A stretch of 64,000 nt of DNA from Ceratopteris richardii (taxonomy: Eukaryota; Streptophyta; Polypodiopsida; Polypodiales; Pteridaceae), in assembly GCA_020310875.1 (NCBI GenBank), contig CM035417.1:103957147-104021146 (forward strand). Reading direction: 5' to 3'. Shown here one piece after another: positions 21,679-31,574 of this stretch. The notes under the pieces are model-generated. The model was not told where the DNA came from. It searched no databases and saw only the letters and a list, made by a program, of their open reading frames with translations. The translations under genes were made by a program, and so were the position numbers. The number at the start of each line of letters is the position of its first letter. Positions within the stretch are counted from its first letter, which is position 1.

Positions 21679-23427
21679 TCAGCCTACACCAACTGCCTCG
21701 AACAAGGTGTATCCATGCACCTCAAACTGCTCTAGACTCATATCAATAAGAGTCGAGCTCACATATGACTGATGCAAGAACTCATGAAGTTCCTGCAAAG
21801 CTCCCACTCGCTCTATGCCTGTGTCAATCATCGAACAACTGACAAATCCAAGTGCAAATGCTCCAATAGCAACTGCAATATCTAGTCTCGAGCATAACAA
21901 CTCGTACATCAGACTCCCGAATGTTGACGAAACATGTGCTATCCTGGCTAACCTAAGTATGTCAGCCATGCCTATATCCAAGGCATCCAAAGCACCATCA
22001 TCAAGACCAACATGTCTTGACATATCTGTGTCAACATCTAGCATGAGCGAATCCAAGAATGACTGCATAACTGCTGACTGCTCAACATCCAAATCAGCCA
22101 TCCCATCAACTAAGGATGTATCTAGCTGTGCATCTTGAGGGCTAATATGCTCTACCATACACTGTATACAATGAGAGCTATCCTGCTCTACCACACCAAG
22201 TGTATCATCATGCTCCGCATGAGCTAACTGCACAACATCAACACCAAGGTCAAACTGATGATCTAACTCTAACTGAGTATCATCACAATGCTCTACATGA
22301 GCATCCATATCATGCTCTAAAACATCCAACTGATCATCCGAAGTGTGCTCTACATGAGCATCCATATGATCAACAAAATCATGCTCTATATAAGCATCAT
22401 GAGCATCCAAAACATGCTCTACATGTGCATGCATCTGAGCATCTGAATCCTGCCATACATGTGCATCATGAATGTCAATAGACCTATCTGTAGGTAGACA
22501 AAATGAGACATGACGAGTTTCACATCGCACATAAGGCTGAACTCCCACTGAGATGAGACTATCTCTCACATGAAGTACGTGCAGTGGATACCTGTGCCCA
22601 ATCCTAGCACCTCTGACAAGCATAAGCTGTCCCAACTACAACTGAAAATGATGCTCACCAAGGAATGCATAACACCTGCTCTCCTGTAACTGGCTAACTG
22701 AAATCAAGCTCATAGGGAATGAAGGCGCATAACGTACATGTCTGAGTATAAGTGATGCTCCACTAGGTAGCATAAGGCATATATCTCCTGCACCCTCAAT
22801 GTCATATGCCATACCATCAAGCATGTGCACACATCCACGACTCTCACCGGAGAATAAAAAGAACCACTCATGATGTGGAGTAATATGAAAAATGGCTAAT
22901 GCATCAAGCAACCAAGCCATATGTGTGCTATCCAACGAAAAAGAGGAATCTAGAGATGAACCATAGGAGAAAGTGATATCACCATCACTAGCATAATCAA
23001 CTGCCATAGACTCTCCTGAAACCACTACCTGACCTACATCACGTGCATATCTCTGACGTCGTCATCGCATCCGCCTGAAGCAACGTTGTCGAATATGGCC
23101 CTCATGACCACAATGCCAACATCGAAGTCGTCGATGTGATCTATATCTCACATGAGTCAATGGACTTGCATACATGTCATGTAGTCTCTGCCATAATGCA
23201 CTACTCGTCTCCTCATACATAACAGACTCATATATAGAATCCACAAGCTGTAATCAGATAGTGGAGCTGGCCAATGCATCCATATCCATCCATATGTGGT
23301 CGGGCATGTCATGAGACCTCTGTGCATCTCTATGCACATACATGTGTAACCCTGCACGAACCAATGTATGCCATATCTGAGCTTTCCATCTCGAAAAGTC
23401 AGTACCATCGAATCGAGAAGACACCAT
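21679..23427 (-). pseudogene. Condensed copia polyprotein: gag, CCHC, protease, Asp/His-rich region, RT/RNase H edge
   Basis: One minus-strand frame from ATG 23427 to the stop at 21679, 582 codons, interrupted by TGA 23254-23256, TGA 23062-23064 and TAG 22636-22638. In order: gag N-terminus (MVSSRFDGTDFSRWKAQIWH), gag end (SALWQRLHDMYASP), zinc knuckle CWHCGHEGHIRQRC, protease-like AWLLDALAIFHITPHHEWFF (the usual DSGA is DALA, so the active site is lost), LISVSQLQ and the pre-integrase GHRYPLHV. Then come about 200 residues of Asp/His/Val-rich sequence (DAHVEH repeats), followed by GSLMYELLCSRLDIAVAIGA, the copia RT end, and VHGYT at the start of RNase H. Integrase and the RT catalytic core are absent. 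The frame is kept across all junctions. Confidence 0.85.
22200..22480 (-). repeat. Degenerate tandem coding repeat (DAHVEH unit)
   Basis: On the plus strand 'atgctctacatgagcatcc' recurs with changes at least six times. On the coding strand it gives DMDAHVEH, MDAHVEHT, MHAHVEHV and similar. This makes the Asp/His-rich core of the copia polyprotein. Confidence 0.85.
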
Positions 23428-23680
23428 GTTGGCAATCCAAGACTAGCAATGTAACAAGAGACAGGAACAATACTCTATCCTCAATAGGATCACATGTGCA
23501 TATCCATATGCATAGCTCACATCACATATGTCTCACTGGAGAAGAAAACCATGTGAACCACCTGTCACATAACCATGCATCTAGCATGCACATAAAACGA
23601 TGAGCATAAGACTGCTCACCAAGTCTCCAAACTAATCAAGTAGATGTGAAAGAATCTTGGGAAAAATTCGACAGAGTAGC

Positions 23681-25634
23681 TGTTAGCGGCCACCGGATCG
23701 GAAGATTGTATAATTGAATCTTGTTCACACGAGTGAAAAAGTATTTACAAACAGTTTGTAAAAAAGTTATATAAATCAAGAAGACGCACAGAGACGGGTA
23801 CGGGACGGATCACCAGACTGTCTATCTGGGTGACTGATCGGGCGTTGTCTGTAGTGTCATTTGCATATCTTTTGTATTCTGAGTTCGTGTTCGTCTCTTG
23901 TCTTGTCTGCCATCGACATCTGTTCTGTTGTTAACCAGTGAGACGATTCGTGGGATCACCAGACTGTTCGTCTGGAGGATTGCCTGAACACTACTGTAGT
24001 GCTGTTGTCTAAGTTCTACGTACTCCGATTGTACTGTGTGTATCTGTGTTTTGTTACCTATCGATCTCTGTTGAGGTTGCGAGTTCCATTCACAGCTAAT
24101 AGATCGTGGACTGTTGTCTGAGTAAGTTGTTTGTGAATCTCTATTGAGTTGTGGTGTTAGCCCGCGCATTGTGTGTTACCCCTTCTTGGAATGTTCTGCC
24201 AGTGGTTGGTGAAATCTAAGCAACTATAGTAGCATTCTGGTATTCAGATCTGTGCTGTGTTGTTTGCAATGTTGGAATCTGTCTTCATACGGTAAAGTTA
24301 AGTGCAATAGGGATCTTTCTAAGTTGTGCATTGAGCCTTCAGTACTGTTGAGTTGAACTCTCAAGTTCTCTGTGTCTATGGTGTTGCCTGGCTCTTTAGA
24401 TCCAATCGGTAAAGGTTAACGATTACCCTTGTTTCCGATATTTCCAGTAAGTTTATGTGTCGCTACAACATAGCATCTTGCGTATTCGATACCCGTGGTT
24501 GAGCTAAGACTGTGATGGTACTATCTAAGTACGACAATCTTTAATAGGGCTCTCAGCATTAGTATAGTGCTGGATGTGAGTAGTAAGTTTGGGAACTAAG
24601 TACAGGGCCTCTGTCTAACAGACCCCTTCCACTCCTAAGAACCCAAGAATCCGTTCAACGCACTTCTGATAGTTAGAAGGAACCAACAACGTTTAACACT
24701 GCAGAGGCCCTGTACTTAGTTCCCAAACTTACTGCTCACACCCAGCACTATACTAATGCTGAGAGCACTATCAAAGATTGCCGTACTTAGATATTACCGT
24801 CACAGTCTTAGCTCAACCACGTGTATCGAATACGCAAGATGCTATGTTGCAGCGACACATAAACTTACTGGAAATACCGGAAACAAGGGTAATAGTTAAT
24901 CTTTACCAATTGGATCTAAATAGTCAGGCAACACCGTAGACACAGAGAACTTGAGAGTTCAACTCAACAGTACTGAAGGCTCAATGCAAAACTTAGAAAG
25001 ATCCCTACTGCACTTAACTTTACCGTATGAAGACAGATTCCAACATTGCAGACAACACAACACAGATCTGAATACCAGAATGCTACTAGAGTTGCTCAGA
25101 TTTCACCAACCACTGGCAAAACATTCCAAGAAGGGATAACACACAATGCGCGGGCTAACACCACAACTCAATAAAGATTCACAAACAACTTACTTAGACA
25201 ATAGTCCACGATCTATTAGCTGTGAATGGAACTTGCAACCTCAATAGAGATCGATAGGTAACAGAACACAGATACACATAGTACAATCGGAGTACGCAGA
25301 AGTTAGACAACAGCGCTACAGTAGTGTTCAGGCAATCCTCCAGACGAGCAGTCTGGTGATCCCACGAATCGTCTCACTGGTTAACAACAGAACAGATGTC
25401 GACGGCAGACAAGACAAGAGACGAACACGAACTCAGAATACAGGAGATATGCAAATGACACTACAGACAATGCCCGATCAGTCACCCAGACAGACAGTCT
25501 GGTGATCCGTCCCGTACCCGTCTGTGTGCGTCTTCTTGATTTATATAACTTTTTTACAAATTGTTTGTAACTACTTTTTCACTCATGTGAACAAGATTCA
25601 GTTATACAATCTTCCGATCCGGTGGCCGCTAACA
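23681..25634. mobile_element. Inverted pair of gypsy-type LTRs (palindromic LTR dimer)
   Basis: A complete LTR-like unit (23681-24698, 1018 bp, TGTTAGCGG...TTTAACA) is followed by an inverted copy missing the last 85 bases. The arms 23681-24613 and 24702-25634 are both 933 bp and align without gaps with 45 substitutions (4.8%). The 88-bp spacer is the rest of the left LTR plus CTG. Both outer ends are the U3 (TGTTAG) end. TAGC lies outside each end (23677-23680 and 25635-25638), a possible 4-bp target duplication. The LTR 3' portion (24600-24650) resembles that of the gypsy LTR at 27817, so the families are related. No internal coding region exists. Confidence 0.9.
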
Positions 25635-25638
25635 TAGC

Positions 25639-27098
25639 CCTTGTAAACTGAGCAATCAAACAAGATAACCAATAACCAAAGAACAATGAGTAATCTGTCA
25701 CCACCTGTCACTGATCTAATCAAAGAAGATAATGGCAACTACATGTGCCAAAAAACTAATGGCAATACACGCCAATACAATGGAACCTCCCACTCAAGAA
25801 TGAATCCTGCAAGATGGTCCAACCTATCAAAAATAACCTGTGACCAAGTCCAAATGAATGGAGATAAAGAATGATCCAAAGCTAGCACACAAGCTTCAAG
25901 ATCCACTAGAGCTCCTTTCTAGCATAAAAGCTGGTGAAATTTCAGCAGCATCTCCTCTGTAAAATGGACTCTAGAACCAAAATAACCATGTGGGAATCAC
26001 CATCCACATATGCCAAGAATCACATTGGAAATTATATATCAATCAATGACCAAATGCTAATAATGGTGACAAATGAATGTGTAACTGAGGCTCCAATCTG
26101 GATCATGTACCTGCAAAGAAAATAAAAGATAAAAGTACCAACCAAGATCCATAATCAACTCTCACAGAATTGTGTGCAACAGGTAACTAAATCCATAACC
26201 AAGTGGCATAAGCAAGATATAGACCACAATGCCACTATACATCCATGATCGAACTCATGATGATATAAACCTCAAAAAAAGAGTATACCACAATGTCATC
26301 TTACATGTCAAACACGTGACAAGATCATGCTCTACTCTCATATGGAGGAGCTACCACAATGATCATACATGTACAATGCTTTGAAGCTCTGAAAATAAGA
26401 GCTTGCACACCATAAATTCTCTCTCGAAGAAGTTCCAAAGCAAATTCAACCTCCAAGTGCAATTAGGGTTCTTATAGTGAAAATATGCTTCTTTGTGTTT
26501 TGCTGTTTCAAAGGTGATAACCTCTGAATCTGAAATTTTGGTCTTCAAAAAACTTTAAGATCTGAGTCTTGGCTACGTAACGAGATAAAGAACACCTCAA
26601 TCGGAGGTGCGTAGCTCAAGATATGCTTAAGACAAGCACCTGCTATCAATTTCACTATCACTTACAACACTGCTGCTCTGTATTTTGCAGTTTCGGTGAC
26701 TTTACACTGAGAATCCAAATCTAAGTTCTTATACAAAGTTGTATCTATCTTTATAAACTACGGATAGCAAGTTGAATCATTGCATTCTGAGCTGTAGAAC
26801 TCAAGTTATGACAAAATAACCGACCTACTGTCCTAGTGAATGTAGATTCGCTTTCTACAATAGTCTGCGTTTTTCGCATTTGCGGCACTTTAGAAGTCCG
26901 AAACAGGTTCTGCGCCTCTCTGTGAAGTTGTAGCTCTCTGTGTTAGCTACACACAAAACTTTAAAACACATAAATCCGAGCTTCCTATCTCGAGTTATGA
27001 CCGAAATACTGAACAGCTGTCAAGAGATGCCGACCTGCACTTCTACCTCTTCTCATCTAAGCTTCCATTGAAGCTTCTTGCACACCAGCCTTCAACAT
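25639..27098 (-). other. 5' leader of the short-LTR copia element
   Basis: About 1.46 kb between the primer site and the LTR-dimer insertion (continuing at 23428-23680). No coding signature on either strand; it is probably untranslated leader. Confidence 0.6.
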
Positions 27099-27110
27099 GC
27101 TCTGATACCA
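27099..27110 (-). promoter_or_regulatory. Primer-binding site (tRNA-iMet) of the short-LTR copia element
   Basis: Minus strand TGGTATCAGAGC, the standard plant copia primer site, one base from the 5' LTR. Confidence 0.95.
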
Positions 27111-27111
27111 A

Positions 27112-27300
27112 TGAAGGGCTTTGGTGTGCAGAAGAAGAGTAGGAAGAAGGAGATGGAGGGAGAGAGAAGAGAGGAGAGACGTGCGGAGATGCATGGGAGC
27201 CTTGAAACCCACATAATGATCTCTCTTGAGGCAGTGCTCTATATATGATGTATATATATGAATATGGGGGTAAGGTCACATGACCCTTACATCCCCAACA
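27112..27300 (-). repeat. 5' LTR of the short-LTR copia element
   Basis: 189 bp, TG...CA ends, matching 21381-21569 at 184 of 189 positions. Confidence 0.95.
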
Positions 27301-27416
27301 CATACCTTCCCATAAAGTGAAGGTAGTATCCAAGATATGTCTATCCGTTATAATGCCTTTTTTGTTGAGGAAGGATAATTTGGTCCATAGTAGGGTTGAG
27401 GTCTCTAGCTAGGGAT
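27301..27416 (-). pseudogene. LINE-4 ORF2 remnant, 5' part
   Basis: Reads NPTMDQIILPQQK on the minus strand, then, after a shift in an A-run, ITDRHILDTTFTLWEGM, aligning with LPEQKGFIKGRFILDNIITIW of LINE-2. It continues directly into the RT remnant at 21380 once the copia element is taken out. LINE-4 ends near 27416, where LINE-5 begins, so LINE-4 is also 5'-truncated. Confidence 0.78.
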
Positions 27417-27419
27417 GAG

Positions 27420-27811
27420 AAGAGATGAGAGCCATGCGTTCGTAAGTAAGTCGATGCAAAAGAGTCAAGAGAAGAGCATCCTAGGGTTTTTTCTTCTTTG
27501 AATGCATGCTCATGAGGTTTATCATTACCGTCATCTCTTTCAGTCTTTCTACTCTAGTTACCTACAAAGTGTACTGAACAGAGTCCTTCCTCTACTCCGC
27601 ATTTGGGGGAGATGGCTCTTCAAGATGCTCTCGCAAACACACTTACAATACTTTATCAAAATCATTTTGTTGCTATGTGTGAAGAAAACAACAAGAATGT
27701 TCCCCCTTGCTCTGCTAGAGTGCCCAAGTCATGACTAGGTCTTATGCAGACACAGTAAGAATATCTCCTACCGATACCACTTTGTTTATGAACTTCTCAA
27801 GGTCCAGCTAA
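27420..27811 (+). pseudogene. LINE-5 fragment: 5' UTR and ORF1 start
   Basis: Contains CCTAGGGTTTT as in the LINE-2 5' UTR. ATG at 27612 gives MALQDALANTLTILYQ, like LINE-2 ORF1 MALFEALRN. The frame stops at TGA 27732-27734; SYADTVRISPTDTTLF follows in another frame, comparable to LSYAKAVQRP in LINE-2. The gypsy element interrupts at 27812-27816, and ORF1 continues at 39386. Confidence 0.72.
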
Positions 27812-27816
27812 CTCTC
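27812..27816. repeat. Gypsy target-site duplication, left copy
   Basis: CTCTC, identical to 39381-39385 beyond the right LTR. Confidence 0.9.
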
Positions 27817-28892
27817 TGTTACAAGGCTGAGGGAGCGAGACAACCGCAACCGCAGAAGAAGGATAAACAAGACTTGTGGCTGAAATGACGGAGATGTAGG
27901 AAATTTCGCAAGAGTCGGTAAATGAAGAATGCGAGAGCAATAAAAAGCAGAAGACAGGAAGAGAAAAGAGTTCGATCATCGCATCGTCACTTCGTGAGAC
28001 TGGTGGAGTAGAGTTTATGGTGTTAAACAGACTCTTGGAGTGATAGTTAGGAGGGATGTATTTGAGAGAGACAGAAGGATAGATATGTCTATGTTCTATT
28101 GCGCACTGTAGTGAATAGAGTTGATCACATCGAAATTGAAGTATTCGGAAACCACGAGTAACATACTGCAAAAACTGTGTACGAGATATTGCTGAGGACC
28201 TTGAGTACTGTTCCATTCTATTCATAATTATTTGTTCTATTATTCTTTGGTCGGACCGATTCTCATTGGGTATTTTGTGATGTTGGAAGTTTATTTGATG
28301 ATCAGTTAGATATGATTCCGTATTTCTCGACTATGAAGGTGTGTGTGTGTTGTCTGGCGTGAGACTGTGTAATAGCCAGTGTTTAGTACCATTTCGGTTA
28401 AGTAACGAGGATTTTATATGTTAATCAACGATCATTGAGTATTCGACCAGGATCTGTGTGTGGACAGAAGTCTTAGTAAGTCATTAATTGCGGTAGAAAA
28501 TCCATGATCTGAGTCAGTATACGAAAAGTTTAATATAATCTCGATTCGAGTTGTCTGTGTATTTCATTCGATGCGTTTAGTTGTCGCATGAAATCGTCTT
28601 ATCGCGGGATATTTTGAGAAGAGTGTATTCGCGTAGTTGTAAGTCTCGGTAGAATTTCTGTACGATTACCATACGTATATTCATGGACGAATGTTCTGAC
28701 ACTTATCATACCAAGGAGTAGTCAGTATTCAAACTCAATCCCTGTGTTAAGAGGTGAGAAAATACTAGTGATTGTATAAGAGATTGGGAAAATAGTACAG
28801 GGCCTCTGTCTAACAGACCCCTACCACTCCCAAGAACCCGAGGACCCGATAATACTCGTCCGAAAGTTGGATTGAGTTATTATCGTCTAACA
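27817..28892 (+). repeat. 5' LTR of the gypsy element
   Basis: TGTTACAAGGC...TCGTCTAACA. Near its end (28797-28822) is the hairpin-forming CTCTGTCTAACAGACCCC that is also present in the LTR dimer at 24611. Promoter elements were not assigned. Confidence 0.96.
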
Positions 28893-28894
28893 TT

Positions 28895-28914
28895 TGGCGA
28901 TCCTACTGGGGACG
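28895..28914 (+). promoter_or_regulatory. Primer-binding site of the gypsy element
   Basis: TGGCGATCCTACTGGGGACG begins two bases after the LTR. The TGGCGA...CTGGGGA pattern resembles the complement of a plant tRNA-Arg 3' end, as used by Tat/Ogre-type elements. The assignment is from memory and needs a tRNA comparison. Confidence 0.7.
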
Positions 28915-29038
28915 TGGCATTGAGATTGCCTGGTATTTTGTTCAAATTAAAATTTTGTTGGAAGGACAGTAGCAACAGACTCAGATTGTTGCGATACTGT
29001 GTGTTCGTAATACTATATGATCAGTACGGAAATGCTAC

Positions 29039-30118
29039 ATGCCGATTACTCGATCAGGAGAAAAGTATCCCAAGAATCATCAGTTAGGGATATTAAGAAC
29101 AACTTTGGGAGGTACTAGTACAATTAGACCTGACCCAGTTGTCGAAAAAGTGACAAACGATAACACTGATTCCGGTGAAATTACGGTAGAACGTAGTACA
29201 TCTCTAGAATTGCCTGGTGTTACTACGGTACAGACTGTCGAAAATACAGCAATTTTGGAACCGATCAAGACGCAGTTGGAATCTAGCATAAAAGTCTTTG
29301 GAATAGATTCAGATACGATTAGAAACACTTTAGGGAAGGAAATTAATACAGGCAAATCTACGTTGTATCCAGTCACGATTTTGAATCCTTCCTGTGGAAC
29401 TTCGGTAAGAAAAACACAGTTTTTCGGTGACGATTCAGCACTTTCGGCTGAATCTTCAGCGCAACTACAAAGTTTGAGAGCAAGTCCTCCAACTTTGGAT
29501 ATCAAGGAGGAAGGAAGACTATTCGAAACAGAAATTCGCAATATAGTAAGTAAGCTAATTGCACCGGAAAGTGTGCCATTAGACGAAACAAATTCCGGTA
29601 GTTCAGAAACTCCAACCAGAATTACAGAAGGAGTGTATAATACATTTACGATGAATGAACAACTACAACGACAAGTAGGTCAACCCAGATTGGCTTCAAC
29701 GGGAGTAACATACACAAAGTTTAGTGGGTTTCCAGGAGATGACCCAGATGCTCACGTACGCACCTTCGAAATCAGTTATGCTGTCCTCAACCATCCACCG
29801 GATCCGGCGTACAAAGCAATTGTTTTTCAATCTACACTTGTGAATGAAGCAGCAAGGTGGCTTACTGAATATGATATTAATCATTTCGGTACTTATGAAG
29901 CAGTACGAGACGCTTTTCTGCAGCGATTCAGGTTGAAAAAGAATCCTGCAGAGATCTTTGAGTATTTACAGAACAATAGACAGAAACCAAATCAAACCGT
30001 ACAAGAGTATGCTACCCTTTTCAGGACTCATTTAAGGCAGTTACCCCAGGCTCATGCTAATTTACCAGACGATGTTATTACACAGTGGTTTATCAACGGT
30101 TTGCTTCCTCAAACTTAG
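29039..30118 (+). CDS. Gypsy gag (capsid part), 359 aa
   Basis: Forms the virus-like particle. ATG at 29039 (MPITRSGEKYPKNHQ) is the first in the frame after the primer site. A polar N-terminal half of about 200 residues is followed by the retrotransposon gag domain at about 215-355: GDDPDAHVRTFEISYAV, STLVNEAARWLTEY, and FLQRFRLKKN through VQEYATLFRTHLRQLP. The frame ends at TAG 30116-30118, just after NGLLPQT, where homologues run on into the zinc knuckles. The rest of gag is in the next frame, so a 1-base shift lies at about 30105-30118. Mutation is likely; programmed frameshifting cannot be excluded. Confidence 0.88.
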   Translation: MPITRSGEKYPKNHQLGILRTTLGGTSTIRPDPVVEKVTNDNTDSGEITVERSTSLELPGVTTVQTVENTAILEPIKTQLESSIKVFGIDSDTIRNTLGKEINTGKSTLYPVTILNPSCGTSVRKTQFFGDDSALSAESSAQLQSLRASPPTLDIKEEGRLFETEIRNIVSKLIAPESVPLDETNSGSSETPTRITEGVYNTFTMNEQLQRQVGQPRLASTGVTYTKFSGFPGDDPDAHVRTFEISYAVLNHPPDPAYKAIVFQSTLVNEAARWLTEYDINHFGTYEAVRDAFLQRFRLKKNPAEIFEYLQNNRQKPNQTVQEYATLFRTHLRQLPQAHANLPDDVITQWFINGLLPQT

Positions 30119-31574
30119 GCAAATCATGATTATAAGATGTGTAGGAGCCATGACCCTCGACGCAGTGATAGCAATGACCCTTCAGCTAGAAAACAAAGTT
30201 GGAGGATTTTCAGAGGATTTGGAATGGATTAAAACAAATAAACATATGGCTGAAGATATAACCAGGCAAGTATATTGCACCACCTGCAAGAATTCAGGAC
30301 ATACAAGTGCCCAGTGTGCGTTAAATCAAACTTACTGCGCCATCTGTAACATTGCGGGACATACCACTGAGAATTGTGCATACAATGCTAGAAGACAAGG
30401 AGCAGCAACAGTTCATGCAATTATTCAGGAACAAGGTCAGTCATCCAATCAATATGTACCCCCACATTTGAGACACAATCAACAACAAGGGTATCGACAT
30501 TATCGAGGACAGAGGAACAACAACTATAACACACCGCGCTGGCAGAATGGACCACCACCGGAAAATCAAAATTTACCACCACCTCGATGTCATTTCTATG
30601 GACAATTGGGCCATATTAGAAGATTCTGTAGAGATGCAGCGGAATATGATCAAAGGAAAAAGGAACGTCAAAACCCAATGGCCAATGTGGTAACAATCAC
30701 ACCTGTAGAGACGCAGGCAGCAGCAGTTCAAACGCGTTCCGGTAAACAATTGCAACCAGCAGCAGAATTATTTGAGCCAGGGATACGTGAACAACACAGA
30801 ATGTATCATAAGGCTAGCCAGTGGACTACCGTAGAACCACCTGTTTTTCCAGAACCTACTCCAGTGATCCAGTCCCCGGATACCACACAAGTTCTTGCTG
30901 ACAATACCAAAGCAGGTACATCATCTGCAGTAGAATTACCATCTTCAGACCAAGCTTCGTCTTCAAAAATTAAGGAAGATGCAAATCAAGTGCAACCAAC
31001 TTGGGATATATTGTCAAAAGCATCCATCACGCTGCCTTTCGGGCAATTACTGGCATTAGTACCAGGAATACGCCAACAATTTCAACAACAGTCTACTACA
31101 AAATCTGCTTGCATTCCGGCTACCGCAACCGTACAACCGGAACCAGACTCCACGGTAGATCACTCAGTTCCTCTGATTACGGTATGGTTTCATAAACATC
31201 AAATTCCACAAGTTTTAATTGATGGAGGGTCCGGCGTGAATATTGCCACTGCGTCACTTTGTAAAAAGTTAGGATGGACTAAGATAGAACCAGTTCAATT
31301 CTTTGTTAGGATGGCTGATCAATCCAGAGTTCATCCAGTAGGACTGGTCCGAGATATACCTATAACTGTCCAAGACACAACATTCAAGATGACTTTTGTT
31401 GTTTTAGAATTGCCGGAATCCACCCTAGACTACAATCTACTTTTCGGCCGTCCTTGGTTAAAACAAGCCAAGGTAATTCAAGACTGGTCAGCTCAGGAAA
31501 TTATATTCAAAGATAAAAACCGCAAATGTGTTGTAAAATTAGATGCTATACAACCCTGTGAGTTACATGCTTGA
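30119..31574 (+). pseudogene. Gypsy gag nucleocapsid and aspartic protease
   Basis: Frame shifted relative to gag. Zinc knuckles: CTTCKNSGHTSAQC (30276-30317), CAICNIAGHTTENC (30336-30377) and a third, CHFYGQLGHIRRFC (30588-30629), in which the second Cys is Tyr. A Gln/Pro-rich linker follows. The retropepsin has VLIDGGSGVNIAT around 31221 (active-site Asp), LPESTLDYNLLFGRPWL near the end (the conserved LGRPWL-type motif) and KVIQDWSAQEI. The frame ends at TGA 31572-31574, but the same frame reopens at once and runs into RT, so the TGA is an internal break in a protease-RT polyprotein. Confidence 0.88.

Larger units (their letters stand above)
21381..27300 (-). mobile_element. Short-LTR Ty1/copia element, non-autonomous, with Asp/His-rich polyprotein
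   Basis: 189-bp LTRs at 21381-21569 and 27112-27300 differ at 5 positions, all transitions. The tRNA-iMet primer site lies next to the right LTR and a purine tract next to the left LTR, so it is transcribed on the minus strand. It is inserted in LINE-4. The internal part holds one reading frame (21679-23427) encoding short gag, protease-like and RNase H edge pieces but no integrase or RT core. It is 5.9 kb long, of which 1.95 kb is a later inverted-LTR insertion. Confidence 0.92.

Noticed and set aside
22200-22480. CRISPR-like array
   Set aside because: Repeats are degenerate coding repeats without unique spacers, in a plant-type genome.
22200-22481. His-rich plus-strand frame
   Set aside because: Mirror of the Asp/His repeat on the true coding (minus) strand of the copia polyprotein.
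25686-26125. Small plus-strand frames in the copia leader
   Set aside because: Opposite strand to the element, low complexity, no homology.
27797-28225. Minus-strand frame of about 140 codons in both gypsy LTRs (also 38261-38713)
   Set aside because: Lies wholly in the LTR, opposite to transcription, no domain.
27801-28892. Host gene with homologue at 38261-39380
   Set aside because: These are the two LTRs of one element, shown by equal length, TG/CA ends and the CTCTC target duplication.
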